A DNA stretch of 52,198 nucleotides from JAGGAG01 sp031402225 (GTDB taxonomy: Bacteria; Gemmatimonadota; Gemmatimonadetes; Gemmatimonadales; GWC2-71-9): assembly GCA_031402225.1 (NCBI GenBank), contig JANNSD010000005.1, positions 1 to 52,198 on the forward strand, read 5' to 3'. Shown one piece after another: positions 8,245-17,462 of this stretch. The notes under the pieces are model-generated. The model ran no database searches. It saw only the letters and a list, made by a program, of their open reading frames with translations, and was not told the origin of the DNA. Position 1 is the stretch's first letter; every line of letters begins with the position of its first letter. The position numbers and the translations under genes were made by a program.

Positions 8245-9237
8245 GTGCGCCGCTTTCCCCTGAACACGTGCAGCTCCCTGTCGTTCGCCGCACTGGCAAT
8301 AGTGCTGGCCGGTTGTGCCGACGGCACCCCGACCGGCAACAACCCACCGGTCGACCCCGCGGTCGGGTCGGCCCAGGTGTCGGAGATGGGATCGGCGGCG
8401 CTCGAAGGTGCCGACGAGACCCTCAACTCGATGCTGGAGAGTGTGGGCGGCGCCGGGTTTGCGGCGTTCGCGAGTCCCAACCCCTGCCCCACCATCACGG
8501 TGGCCGGCACCAATGCGCCGCCGTCGGTGGTCGTGACGATGCAGTTCGGCGACCTGCCGGAGAACGTGACCTTCCCGCCGGCGGCGGATGATCCCTGCCT
8601 CAAGCAGCGCGAAGAGGGCCCGGGGCAGGCATACCTGTTCGGCTCGCTGGTGGCAACCAAGGCCGGCGCCGAGGGTCGCGAGTTCGAGCGGAGCGAGGCG
8701 CTGGACAACCTGGGCTTCGTGGCCACCGAGACGGCGGACTTCAGCACCTTCTGGCGCGGCCAGCGCGACGGCACGCGGAGCTTTACCCGCGATGCCGCCG
8801 GCAAGCTGGTGGCGATGGAAGACCTGACAACCACCCGCAGGCGGAAGACCGACACCGAGGAATTCGGCAACACGGTGACGTCGCAGCTCGAGTGGACCTT
8901 CACGCCGGTTGCGGGTGAACTGCTGCAGGAGGAGCACGACCGGCCCAGTGGCACGATCGTGGTGACCGGCGGCTGGCGCTTCGTGGGTCAGGTGCGGGTG
9001 GAGCAGGGCGAGGGAGACAGCCGCACCCACGAGCTGGTGGACGCCGACGTGACGCACACGGTGAGGACGAACGTGCCGCTGGAGTACGATGCCACGTGCA
9101 GCGGGCCGGCGCGGCGGCGGATCAAGGCTGGCCAGCTCCAGTTCACGCGGACGAGCGGGGATGCCTCGCGCTCGTTCACGCTCACGTGGACGGCGTGTGG
9201 CGAACAGCCCACCAAGGCAGAGGTGGGCGCTACCTGA
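8245..9237 (+). CDS. Putative lipoprotein of unknown function
   Basis: 330 residues from GTG 8245, chosen because CGGAGGA lies 5 nt upstream and because the next residues form a lipoprotein leader with lipobox VLAGC. The mature N-terminus is Cys followed by a Pro/Asn/Gly-rich linker (DGTPTGNNPPVD), as in outer-membrane lipoproteins. The rest looks beta-rich, with several Cys, and has no motif I recognise. Its 3' end overlaps the convergent dapD by 8 bp. Confidence 0.7.
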   Translation: MRRFPLNTCSSLSFAALAIVLAGCADGTPTGNNPPVDPAVGSAQVSEMGSAALEGADETLNSMLESVGGAGFAAFASPNPCPTITVAGTNAPPSVVVTMQFGDLPENVTFPPAADDPCLKQREEGPGQAYLFGSLVATKAGAEGREFERSEALDNLGFVATETADFSTFWRGQRDGTRSFTRDAAGKLVAMEDLTTTRRRKTDTEEFGNTVTSQLEWTFTPVAGELLQEEHDRPSGTIVVTGGWRFVGQVRVEQGEGDSRTHELVDADVTHTVRTNVPLEYDATCSGPARRRIKAGQLQFTRTSGDASRSFTLTWTACGEQPTKAEVGAT

Positions 9238-10081
9238 GGAGTTCCTCGATCCTCACGGCGGCATCGGTGCGCTCGTCCCGGTACTTCACGATGACCGGGG
9301 CATAGAGATGCACACCGGCCGCGGCCCCGGGGCCGGTACGGACCGGGCGTGAACCAGGCACTACCACGGCGCCCGCTGGAATCTCCAGCGGGCGTTCGCC
9401 TTCCCGGCGGTAGATCCGGCCATGCACCAGGTCGTACACGGGGGTCGAGCCGGTGAGGATCACGCCGGGCGCCAGCACCGCGCGTTCGCGGACCAGCGTA
9501 CCCTCGTACACGCCACAATTGCCACCGATCATCGCATCGTCCTCGATGATGACGGGGAGGGCGTTGGCCGGCTCGAGCACGCCGCCCACCTGCGCCGCCG
9601 CAGAGAGGTGCACCCGCTTGCCGATCTGCGCGCACGACCCGACGAGGGCGTGGCTGTCGACCATGGTTCCCTCGTCGACGTAGGCGCCGACGTTGATGTA
9701 CATCGGTGGCATGCAGACCACACTGCGCGCCACGTACGCCCCGTCGCGAATGGCCGACCCGCCCGGCACCATGCGGATGCCATCGGTGATGCGCAACTTC
9801 CTGAGGGGCCAGGTGTCCTTGTCGAAGAACGAGAAGGGGCCACCCTCAGCCACCGGCACCACCGCACCGAGCCGGAACCCGAGCAGGATGCCGGCCTTCA
9901 CCCAGCTGTTGGCATGCCACACGCCGTCGGCGTCCCGCTCTGCGGCCCGCACCGTGCCAGTGGCGAGCGCGTCACGCAGGGCATCGATCGCCTCGCGCGC
10001 CGAGCGCTCCTCACCGGGGGGAACACCGGGCACATAGCGTTCGATACGCGACTTGAGGTCCTGCAGTGCGATGCCGGTCAT
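9230..10081 (-). CDS. dapD: 2,3,4,5-Tetrahydropyridine-2,6-dicarboxylate N-succinyltransferase
   Basis: Transfers succinyl from succinyl-CoA to tetrahydrodipicolinate, committing to the succinylase branch of DAP/lysine synthesis. 283 residues, close to the usual ~274. A helical N-terminal part (WHANSWVKAGILLGFRLG) leads into a hexapeptide left-handed beta-helix: RDGAYVARSVVCMPPMYINVGAYVDEG, MVDSHALVGSCAQIG, IGGNCGVYEG. Last gene of the eight-gene chain starting at terC; its ATG overlaps the dapA stop by 4 nt. It converges on and slightly overlaps the lipoprotein gene. Confidence 0.96.
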   Translation of the reverse strand: MTGIALQDLKSRIERYVPGVPPGEERSAREAIDALRDALATGTVRAAERDADGVWHANSWVKAGILLGFRLGAVVPVAEGGPFSFFDKDTWPLRKLRITDGIRMVPGGSAIRDGAYVARSVVCMPPMYINVGAYVDEGTMVDSHALVGSCAQIGKRVHLSAAAQVGGVLEPANALPVIIEDDAMIGGNCGVYEGTLVRERAVLAPGVILTGSTPVYDLVHGRIYRREGERPLEIPAGAVVVPGSRPVRTGPGAAAGVHLYAPVIVKYRDERTDAAVRIEELLR

Positions 10082-10968
10082 GGGTGGAGCCTCACGTTCA
10101 GTCGAGCCAGTTCCTGGCGCAGGCGAAGGACGGTCGCGGGCTGGGCCGGCACCAGTGGCAGCCGGAGCACGTTACGGATGCGGCCCATCGCCGCCAGCGC
10201 CGCCTTGACCGGGATGGGGTTGGACTCGATGAAGTTGGCATCGAGCAGCGGCAGGAGCCGCCACAGCAGTGCCTGCGCCGCGGTGAGCTCGCCGGCCCGG
10301 GCCAGGCGTACCAGCTCCGTCAGCTCGCGGGGCAGCTCGTTGGACGCCACGGAAATGAGCCCGTCGCCGCCGCAGGCACAGAGCGGGAGCGCCATCCAGT
10401 CGTCGCCGGAGAAGACCCGGAAGCCATCGGGCCGGAGCCGGAGCAGCTCCAGCGCCTGGTGCATGTCACCGGCGGCTTCCTTGATCCCGATGATGTTGTC
10501 ATGGGCGGCGAGTGCCACCGCGGTGGCCGGGAGGAGATTGACGCCGGCCCGTCCCGGCACGTTGTAGAGCACCACGGGCCGGGCACTCGCGTCGGCCACA
10601 GCCTCGAAGTGCCGGCGCAGGCCCTCCTGTGTCGGGCGGTTGTAGTAAGGCGACGCGGTGAGGATGACGTCGGCGCCGGCATCGCACATGTGACGGACCT
10701 CCTCCACGGCGCGGCGCGTATCATTGCTGGTGGCGCCCGCCATGACCGGCACCCGGCCGGCGACGGCTTCGCGCGTGGCGGCGACGACCTGCGCCCGCTC
10801 CTCGTGCGTCAGCGTCTGGGCCTCACCGGTGGTGCCGCACGCGACGACGAAGTCGATTCCCTCCGCGACCTGCCACTGCACCAGCGCCCGCAGTGCGGAC
10901 ACGTCCACGGCGCCGTCGTCGTCGAAGGGCGTCACGATGGCGGTGCCGCACCCGCTGAGGGTGGTCAT
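10078..10968 (-). CDS. dapA: 4-Hydroxy-tetrahydrodipicolinate synthase
   Basis: Condenses pyruvate with aspartate semialdehyde, the first step specific to lysine/DAP synthesis. 296 residues from ATG 10968; the frame is open further upstream but this start fits the family length and the 4-nt overlap with dapB. Catalytic features: GTTGEA (44-50), SPYYNRP with Tyr109, VLYNVPGR with Tyr135 and Arg140, and Schiff-base Lys163 in IIGIKEAAGD. Regulation by lysine cannot be read from the sequence. Confidence 0.96.
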   Translation of the reverse strand: MTTLSGCGTAIVTPFDDDGAVDVSALRALVQWQVAEGIDFVVACGTTGEAQTLTHEERAQVVAATREAVAGRVPVMAGATSNDTRRAVEEVRHMCDAGADVILTASPYYNRPTQEGLRRHFEAVADASARPVVLYNVPGRAGVNLLPATAVALAAHDNIIGIKEAAGDMHQALELLRLRPDGFRVFSGDDWMALPLCACGGDGLISVASNELPRELTELVRLARAGELTAAQALLWRLLPLLDANFIESNPIPVKAALAAMGRIRNVLRLPLVPAQPATVLRLRQELARLNVRLHP

Positions 10969-11660
10969 GCGCGCTTCCCGAACAGCACGTCCTCGAAGGT
11001 AAAGACCCCGGTGCGACCCACCAGCCATTCGGCGGCCAGCACCGCGCCGGCGCCGAAGACGCTGCGATCGCGCGCGACATGCTCGAGCGACAGGCTCTCG
11101 AAGGGGCCCTCGTAGCGGAGTTCGTGAATGCCGGGTACGGCACCGGCCCTGATGGAGGTGATGGGGACATCCCGGCCCCCCGCCTCCTTCGCGGCACGCT
11201 GGATGGCGATGGCGGTGCCGGACGGGGCATCGCGCTTGAGCCGGTGATGGGTGTCCAGGATGAGCCCCTCGAATTCCGGCCGGTCGCGGAAGGCGGTCGC
11301 CATGGTGCGCGCCGCGTGCAGCATGATGTGCACGCCGATCGAGAAATTGGCGGCGATGAGCAGCGCTCCCATGCGGGCGCGGGCCAGCGCCTCGAGGGAC
11401 GGGATCTGGTCCTCCCAGCCGGTGGTACCGCACACCACCGGTATACCGGCGGCGAGGAGGCGTGCGACATTGGCCGGCGCGGTGCCGGGGGTGGTGAACT
11501 CGAATGCCACATCGACCCCGGACAGACGAGCCGGCACCAGGGCCGCACCACCGGCGTTCTCGTGGCTGCCCACCATGGCGGCCACCGTGTGCCCCCGCGC
11601 ATCGAGCGCGGCCTGCACCGAGCGACCCATGCGACCGGTGCCGATCACGACGGCTCGCAT
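10965..11660 (-). CDS. dapB: 4-Hydroxy-tetrahydrodipicolinate reductase
   Basis: NAD(P)H-dependent reduction step after DapA. 231 residues, somewhat short compared with the usual 240-270. The N-terminal IGTGRMG dinucleotide-binding loop, CGTTGW, the FSIGVHIM segment, and the DTHHRLKRDAPSGTA catalytic block (His-His and Lys) are present. Stop overlaps the dapA ATG by 4 nt and its own ATG shares 1 nt with the lysC stop. Confidence 0.95.
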   Translation of the reverse strand: MRAVVIGTGRMGRSVQAALDARGHTVAAMVGSHENAGGAALVPARLSGVDVAFEFTTPGTAPANVARLLAAGIPVVCGTTGWEDQIPSLEALARARMGALLIAANFSIGVHIMLHAARTMATAFRDRPEFEGLILDTHHRLKRDAPSGTAIAIQRAAKEAGGRDVPITSIRAGAVPGIHELRYEGPFESLSLEHVARDRSVFGAGAVLAAEWLVGRTGVFTFEDVLFGKRA

Positions 11661-13012
11661 CAGGCGCTCCCGAAGAATTCGCGGTGCAGCCGCTGCACGA
11701 TGGCGGGGCCGTCGGCCTCCTTGACCACGAATGTCAGGTTGGTGGCCGACGCCCCCTGCGAGATGACCTCGATGTTGGCTGGCTGCACCGCGGCAAAGAC
11801 GCGGGCCGCGATGCCGGGCGACGAGAGCATGCCGTGCCCGACCACGGCGACGATGGCCCGGCCCTCGTGCACCGTCACCTCGCCCAGTGGCTCCAGGTCG
11901 CGCACCAGCGCGTCGAGCCGGGTGGCGTTCTCGACCGTGAGCGAGACACTCACCTCGCTGCTCGCCAGCACGTCGACGGGTACTTCATGGCGCTCGAAGA
12001 CCTCGAACAACTGGCGAAGGAACCCGTAGGCGCCGAGCATGCGCGGGGCGCGCACGTTGACGAGGATGGCGCCGGGCTTCCAGGAGATCGACCCGATCGG
12101 GCCATCGGCCCGGAGCGCCGAGGCCCGCGTGAGGCCGATGATGGTACCGGGATGGTCGGGATGCCGGGCATTCAGGATCACGATGGGAATCCCTGCGGCA
12201 GCGAGCGGCAGCTGAGTGGCCGGGTGGAGCACCTTGGCGCCGAAGGTGGCGAGTTCCGCCGCTTCATCGTAGGTGGCGGACGCGAGGGTGCGCGCCTCGG
12301 GGACGATGCGGGGATCGGCGGTCATGAGGCCGTTCACGTCGGTCCAGATCTCGACCCGGATCGCGTCGAGCGCGGCACCGAGGAGCGAGGCGGTGAAGTC
12401 GGAGCCGCCCCGGCCGAGGATGGTGGGCCGGCCAGTGGCGGAAGCGCCAATGAACCCCTGGGTGAGCGGAACGCGGCTCGCCTCGAGCAATGGCGCCAAT
12501 ACCTCCTGCGCCGCGACGCGGATCGCGTCGAGGAGCGGGGTGGCCCGGCCGTGCCGATCATCGGTGACAATGACCCGGCGGGCGTCTACCCAGGCGACGG
12601 GAACGCCGGCCTGCGCGAGGGCCGCCTCGACCAGTCGTGAACTCCAGATCTCGCCCTGCCCCAGCAGCCGGTCGCGCTCAGCCGGTGTCAGGGCCCGCCC
12701 GACGGCCGGCCGGAGCATGCGGCGCAGCTCATCGAACGCCGCGTCGAGCGCCGGCAACGCGGTCGCCCCGCCCTCGAGCTCATGGGCCACAGCGCGATGG
12801 CGGTCGTGCAGCGTCTCCAGCGTCGCCTCCAGTGCGGCGCCATGGCCCTGCCGCACGCTCTCGGCCAGCGATACGAGGCTGTCGGTGACACGCGCCAGCG
12901 CCGACACCACCACGACGGGCCGCTCATGCTGCCGCGACAGGACGATCTGCACCAGGCGCAGGATGGCGGCGGCATCCTGCACCGACGTACCGCCGAACTT
13001 GCAGACGATCAT
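11660..13012 (-). CDS. lysC: Aspartate kinase (monofunctional, ACT-regulated)
   Basis: Phosphorylates aspartate, the entry step for lysine, DAP, threonine and methionine. 450 residues. N-terminal KFGGTSV motif, GRGGSDFTAS in the kinase core, and two C-terminal ACT-like segments (ILVNVRAPRMLGAYGFLRQLFEVFE, then IVAVVGHGMLSSPGIAARVFAAV). That is the layout of feedback-inhibited LysC-type enzymes, so allosteric control by lysine and/or threonine is expected. Sits 10 nt downstream of asd and overlaps dapB by 1 nt. Confidence 0.95.
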   Translation of the reverse strand: MIVCKFGGTSVQDAAAILRLVQIVLSRQHERPVVVVSALARVTDSLVSLAESVRQGHGAALEATLETLHDRHRAVAHELEGGATALPALDAAFDELRRMLRPAVGRALTPAERDRLLGQGEIWSSRLVEAALAQAGVPVAWVDARRVIVTDDRHGRATPLLDAIRVAAQEVLAPLLEASRVPLTQGFIGASATGRPTILGRGGSDFTASLLGAALDAIRVEIWTDVNGLMTADPRIVPEARTLASATYDEAAELATFGAKVLHPATQLPLAAAGIPIVILNARHPDHPGTIIGLTRASALRADGPIGSISWKPGAILVNVRAPRMLGAYGFLRQLFEVFERHEVPVDVLASSEVSVSLTVENATRLDALVRDLEPLGEVTVHEGRAIVAVVGHGMLSSPGIAARVFAAVQPANIEVISQGASATNLTFVVKEADGPAIVQRLHREFFGSA

Positions 13013-13022
13013 CCGCGCACCA

Positions 13023-14075
13023 TCATCCGAGGCGGCCCTCCGCCTTCAGCAGCTCGGCGATCTGCACGCCGGCGCCGGCGGCGCCGCGAATGGTATTGTG
13101 ACCGAGCACCACGAATCGGAGGTCGAGCACGGTGCAGGGGCGCACCCGGCCCACCGTCACCGCCATGCCGCCGCCCCGCTCGATGTCGAGCCGGGGCTGC
13201 GGGCGGTCGGGTCGCAGCTCGACCTCGATGACCGGGGTGGGCGAACTCGGTAACGATCGTACCACCTCGGGCCCGGCAAAGCGCCGGAGCGCGTGCGTGG
13301 CGGCGGCGACGGACGGCGCCTGGCGGAAGCCGGCCGACACCACTTCCATGTGCCCGTCGATGACGGGAACGCGATTGCAGTGGGCCGAGAGCGCGAACTC
13401 CGCCGGCACGACCCCGCCTCTCCCCAGCGTGCCGAGAATCTTTGCCGTCTCCCGCTCCATCTTCTCTTCCTCACCACCGATGAACGGGATCACGTTCGAC
13501 AGGATGTCGAGCGAGGCCACGCCGGGGTACCCGGCGCCTGACGCAGCCTGCATGGTGGCCACGAACACCTTCTGCAGGCCGAAGGCGGCGTGCAGCGGGG
13601 CGAGGGCCACCACCAGCGCCGCGGTGGAGCAGTTGGGGTTGGCGAGGATGGCGCCGGACCAGCGCCGCTCGCGGCGCTGGTCATCGATGAGGTCGATGTG
13701 CCGGGCGTTCACCTCGGGCACAACCAGCGGTACGTCGGGGTCCATGCGGTGGACCCGCGTATTGGTGATGACCACGGCACCGGCGCGGGCAAACTCCTGC
13801 TCGATGTCGCCTGCCACCTCGGCGTCGAGCGCGGAGAAGACCACCTGCGCGTCGAGGGGCGGGGCACAGCGCTGCACCACCATATCGGCGATGCGGCTCG
13901 GCAGCGGTGTCGTCTCTCGCCAGCGCACCACCTCGCCGTAATTGCGCCCGGCGCTCTGCCCGGACGCCGCGACGGCCACGAGCTCGAACCAGGGATGCTC
14001 GGCCAGGAGGCGGACGAACTTCTGCCCGACCGTCCCGGTGGCGCCGAGCACGGCGACGGGAATGCGGGTGGTCAT
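13023..14075 (-). CDS. asd: Aspartate-semialdehyde dehydrogenase
   Basis: Reduces aspartyl phosphate to aspartate semialdehyde. 350 residues. N-terminal GATGTVGQKFVRLL nucleotide-binding loop, active-site Cys in NPNCSTAAL, SGAGYPGV after it, and substrate-binding HCNRVPVIDGH. The ATG overlaps the dapE stop by 4 nt. It fits the archaeal/Gram-positive-like subclass with the EEEKMERET segment. Confidence 0.95.
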   Translation of the reverse strand: MTTRIPVAVLGATGTVGQKFVRLLAEHPWFELVAVAASGQSAGRNYGEVVRWRETTPLPSRIADMVVQRCAPPLDAQVVFSALDAEVAGDIEQEFARAGAVVITNTRVHRMDPDVPLVVPEVNARHIDLIDDQRRERRWSGAILANPNCSTAALVVALAPLHAAFGLQKVFVATMQAASGAGYPGVASLDILSNVIPFIGGEEEKMERETAKILGTLGRGGVVPAEFALSAHCNRVPVIDGHMEVVSAGFRQAPSVAAATHALRRFAGPEVVRSLPSSPTPVIEVELRPDRPQPRLDIERGGGMAVTVGRVRPCTVLDLRFVVLGHNTIRGAAGAGVQIAELLKAEGRLG

Positions 14076-15106
14076 GTGGGCCCCCGGGCCAGAAGGTCAC
14101 GAGCCAGTTTCTCGTAGAGCGCGACGCCCTCGTGCAGCTCCGCCTTGCCGATCCGCTCCCCGGCGGTGTGCGCGACGCGAATCGTGCCGGGCCCCAGCTG
14201 GTAGCCCTCGCCCCAGCTCGCGAGGAAGGGCAGGTCACTGGCAAAGCTTACCACGGTGGTCTTCCATCCTTTCGGCGCGGTGGACACGACGCTGGGAATC
14301 TCCAGCGGGTAGGTCACGGTGACGCGGGGCTCGAGCGCACTCTCGATGGCGCGCTTGAGGTCGTCGGGTGGCAGCACGGTGCGGAAGAGCAGCTCGGCCC
14401 GGGCGTGGTCGGGAATGACGTTGGGTGCCCGCCCCCCCTCGATGCGCCCGATGTTGAGCGTCGTGTCGCCGAGCACCGGGTGGGACGGCAGCGGGATCCG
14501 CTGCACCCGCTGCAGCGTCTCCAGCAGCGGCACGATGGCGGACTCGCCCTCGGCGGGGTACGCCGAGTGGGCGGCCCGCCCGGTGGCGACGAGGTCGGCG
14601 CGCAGGACGCCCTTCTGCCCGATGGTGAGCTGGCTCTCGGTCGGCTCGCCGTTGATGAGGAAGCGGCCGCGCGGCTCGAGGGTGGCGGCTGCGAGTGCGC
14701 CCTCGGAGCCATTCTCTTCGCCCACCACGAAGAGGAGCCCGATACGCTCCTCGCCCGATGCGCGGAGCCGCTCGGCGGCGGCGATCATCGCCGCGGCGAG
14801 CCCCTTTGCGTCACAGGTACCGCGGCCATGGAGCCAGGTGTCGTCCTCCCGGAGGTCGATGAAGGGCGGCACGGTGTCGAGGTGGGTGGAGAACACCACC
14901 ATCGGCCGGCCCAGATGGGCGTAGACATTGAACCGGCCTGCGAGCACCGGCTGGCGCACGACGATCCAGCCCCGCTGTTCCAGCCAGGCGGCGAGGAATT
15001 CGGCAACCGGGGCTTCCTGGCCGGTGGTCGAATCGATCCGGACAAGTGCGCGGGTGAGTTCGAGGACATCCATGCGGAAGAATGCGGGGGCAGCGCGCAT
15101 CGTCAC
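14072..15106 (-). CDS. dapE: M20 metallopeptidase, probable succinyl-diaminopimelate desuccinylase
   Basis: 344 residues from GTG 15106, which overlaps the upstream stop (ATG 15100 and ATG 15073 are alternatives). M20 zinc ligands and catalytic residues are visible: FSTHLDTVPP, RGTCDAKGLAAAM, GEENGSEGA with the Glu pair, and the dimerisation-domain HSAYPAEGESAI. DapE and ArgE are hard to separate by motif, but its position between lysC-pathway genes and co-occurrence with the succinyltransferase dapD make DapE the best reading. Confidence 0.85.
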   Translation of the reverse strand: MTMRAAPAFFRMDVLELTRALVRIDSTTGQEAPVAEFLAAWLEQRGWIVVRQPVLAGRFNVYAHLGRPMVVFSTHLDTVPPFIDLREDDTWLHGRGTCDAKGLAAAMIAAAERLRASGEERIGLLFVVGEENGSEGALAAATLEPRGRFLINGEPTESQLTIGQKGVLRADLVATGRAAHSAYPAEGESAIVPLLETLQRVQRIPLPSHPVLGDTTLNIGRIEGGRAPNVIPDHARAELLFRTVLPPDDLKRAIESALEPRVTVTYPLEIPSVVSTAPKGWKTTVVSFASDLPFLASWGEGYQLGPGTIRVAHTAGERIGKAELHEGVALYEKLARDLLARGPT

Positions 15107-16434
15107 AAGGTGGTGGCCAGCGCCTCCGCCTCCCGGGCCGCGCGCCGGCCCTCGTCCACCTGTACGAAGAGCAGCATGAACCCACCCACCACGAAGAAGG
15201 CAATGACGGACAGGATGGCATTGCGGCTCGATCCCGTCAGCCGGATCGAGATTGCGAAGAAGAGCGGCCCGAAGACGCCGGCGAACTTCTCAAAGACGCT
15301 GTAGAAGCCGAAGAACTCCGCCGACTTGTGGGCTGGCGTCATGGAGGCGAAGAGCGAACGGCTCAGCGCCTGGGTGCCACCCTGCACCAGCCCGACCATG
15401 GCGGCCAGGACAAAGAATTGACCTGCCGTCCTCAGGTTATAGCCCACGATGCTGATGAGCGTGTAGACGAGGAGTCCGAGCAGGATCGCCGGCTTGGCGC
15501 CGATGCGCCCGGCGAGGGCGCCGAAGAGGAAGGCGCAGGGCACGCCCACGAACTGCACGATCAGGATGGCGAGCATCATCGCGGTGTCGGGGATGCCGAT
15601 TTCTGCGCCGTAGGCGGTGGCCATCTTGATGATGGTCTGGATCCCGTCGTTGTAGATCAGGAAGGCGGCCAGCAGCAGCGCGGCCTGGCGGAACTGGCGG
15701 AGCGAGCGGAAGGTCTCGGCGAGGCGCACGAACGCCGCCCGCACCGGGTTTTCGCGCAGGGTCTCATTGGGCTCGATCAGGCGGGGCGGTTCGGGTACGC
15801 GGCGAAACAGCGGAATGGAGAAAACGAGCCACCAGACGGCGGTCGCGACGAAGGTGAGGCGGGTGGCGAGCCCTCGCCCGCTGGCGCCGAGTCCCACGAT
15901 CTGGGGAAACTGGATCGCGACCAGGCAGAGGGCCAGGAGGATGCCGCCGCCGATGTATCCCAGGGCGTAGCCGGCGCTCGACACACGGTCCACTTCACCA
16001 GGACCGGCGAGGCGCGGCAACAATGATTCGTAGAACACAAAGCTGGTGGTGGCGCCGATCATGGCGAGCACGAACAGCACCGACGCGAGCTGCAGGTCGC
16101 CGGGCCCGATCAGGGCGAACGCCGCCGTCGACACCACGCCGAGCAGCATGAACCAGAAGAGCATCTTCCGGGCAATACCGAGATAGTCGGCCAGTGCCCC
16201 GAGCACCGGGGAGAGGAGGGCCACGATGGCGAGGTACACGGTGTTGAGTTCGGCGTACCGCGCGGTCGCTTCCGGTGGCGAGAGCAGGCCTGCGGGCACG
16301 CGCGCAAAGAAGATCGGGAATACCGCCGTCATCACGATGGTCTGGAAGCCGGAGATCGCCCAGTCGTACATGGCCCAGGCGCGCAGGTCGGGCCGGTCGA
16401 GACCGAGGCGCCCGAGCAGTCCGGAGATCGTCAT
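15103..16434 (-). CDS. UMF1-family MFS transporter
   Basis: 443-residue multi-pass inner-membrane protein, roughly 12 hydrophobic segments. The opening AWAMYDWAISGFQTIVMTAVFP is the signature of the UMF1 (YxiO/Atg22-like) group of the major facilitator superfamily, followed by LGALADYLGIARK. Substrate unknown; fungal Atg22 exports amino acids from vacuoles, which would fit its place inside a lysine operon, but that is inference. Overlaps terC by 4 nt upstream and dapE by 4 nt downstream. Confidence 0.85.
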   Translation of the reverse strand: MTISGLLGRLGLDRPDLRAWAMYDWAISGFQTIVMTAVFPIFFARVPAGLLSPPEATARYAELNTVYLAIVALLSPVLGALADYLGIARKMLFWFMLLGVVSTAAFALIGPGDLQLASVLFVLAMIGATTSFVFYESLLPRLAGPGEVDRVSSAGYALGYIGGGILLALCLVAIQFPQIVGLGASGRGLATRLTFVATAVWWLVFSIPLFRRVPEPPRLIEPNETLRENPVRAAFVRLAETFRSLRQFRQAALLLAAFLIYNDGIQTIIKMATAYGAEIGIPDTAMMLAILIVQFVGVPCAFLFGALAGRIGAKPAILLGLLVYTLISIVGYNLRTAGQFFVLAAMVGLVQGGTQALSRSLFASMTPAHKSAEFFGFYSVFEKFAGVFGPLFFAISIRLTGSSRNAILSVIAFFVVGGFMLLFVQVDEGRRAAREAEALATTL

Positions 16435-17369
16435 GGACCCCCGGCGGGTGCATCATGCCGCCCGCGCAGCAGCGAGGCACCCACGGAAATCCCCAGGATC
16501 AGCAGGATGACGCCGAGTGCCAGCGGCGTCGGCAGGACGAACCATCCGCTGGCGGCCATCTTGATCCCGATGAACACCAGGATGAGTGCCACGCCCACCT
16601 TCAGGTAGTGGAACTTGTCCAGCGCCCCCGCGAGCACGAAGAACAGCGCCCGGAGCCCCAGGATCGCGAAGACGTTGGAGCTGTAGACGATGAAGGGGTC
16701 CTTCGTGATGGCAAAAATGGCGGGAATGCTGTCGATGGCGAAGACGAGGTCGCTCCACTCCACCACCAGCACCACGAGGATGAGCGGCGTGAAGATGCGC
16801 TCCCCGGTGATGGTGCGGACGCTGAAATGGTCCCGGTCGTAGCCCGGTGTCATCGGCAGGAGCCGGCGGGCGAGTCGCACGAGGGGGTTTTTCTCCGGCT
16901 CGATCTCCGTGCCATCCGCAAGCAGCATGCGGATGCCGGTGATGACCAGGATGGCGCCGAAGACGTAGATGATCCAGTGAAATCGTGCCAGCAGCAGCGC
17001 GCCCAGGCCGATCATGATGGCGCGCATGACGATGGCGCCAAGGATGCCCCACTTGAGCACCTTGGGCTGGGCCAGGGCCGGTACCCCGAAATACTGGAAG
17101 ATCAGGATAAAGACGAAGAGATTGTCGACCGAGAGGGAGAGCTCGATGAGGTAGCCGGTGAAGTACTCGAGCGCGGGCTGAGCGCCCTCCCGCCACCAGA
17201 GGAACCCGCCGAACAGGAGCGCGAGAGTCACGAGCCCGGCGCTCCATGCCGACGCTTCCCGGGGGCTCAGCACATGTCCCTTCCGGTTCAGGACCACCAG
17301 GTCCATGACCAGGAGTGCCAGCACCAGGGCAGTGAAGCCGATCCAGACGATCGGGGCGTGTGTGGTCAT
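16431..17369 (-). CDS. terC: TerC/Alx-family membrane protein, probable Mn2+ exporter
   Basis: 312 residues from ATG 17369, fixed by AAGGAG 4-5 nt upstream. Multi-pass membrane protein with TerC hallmarks: ELSLSVDNLFVFILIF and, later, VVEWSDLVFAIDSIPAIFAIT, the two acidic segments thought to bind metal. Family members (Alx, MntP-unrelated TerC proteins) export manganese. The preceding leader folds as a yybP-ykoY riboswitch with a terminator, the classic partner of this family. First gene of an eight-gene chain reaching dapD. Confidence 0.93.
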   Translation of the reverse strand: MTTHAPIVWIGFTALVLALLVMDLVVLNRKGHVLSPREASAWSAGLVTLALLFGGFLWWREGAQPALEYFTGYLIELSLSVDNLFVFILIFQYFGVPALAQPKVLKWGILGAIVMRAIMIGLGALLLARFHWIIYVFGAILVITGIRMLLADGTEIEPEKNPLVRLARRLLPMTPGYDRDHFSVRTITGERIFTPLILVVLVVEWSDLVFAIDSIPAIFAITKDPFIVYSSNVFAILGLRALFFVLAGALDKFHYLKVGVALILVFIGIKMAASGWFVLPTPLALGVILLILGISVGASLLRGRHDAPAGGP

Positions 17370-17403
17370 CGTGCTCCTTGGTCGCGAGGCGGCGCCCGCC
17401 GCC

Positions 17404-17462
17404 AAAAAAACAGAGCGAGACTTCGTCCGCTGCACCGCAGCGTGGACGAAGGTCTCGCTCTG
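17404..17462 (-). terminator. Intrinsic terminator of the riboswitch expression platform
   Basis: On the minus strand, CAGAGCGAGACCTTCGTCC pairs with GGACGAAGTCTCGCTCTG (18 bp with one bulged C), and seven T follow at 17410-17404. Its 5' arm contains the conserved GCGAGACC segment of the aptamer, so terminator and aptamer closing helix are mutually exclusive. It lies 35 nt before the terC start codon. Confidence 0.92.
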
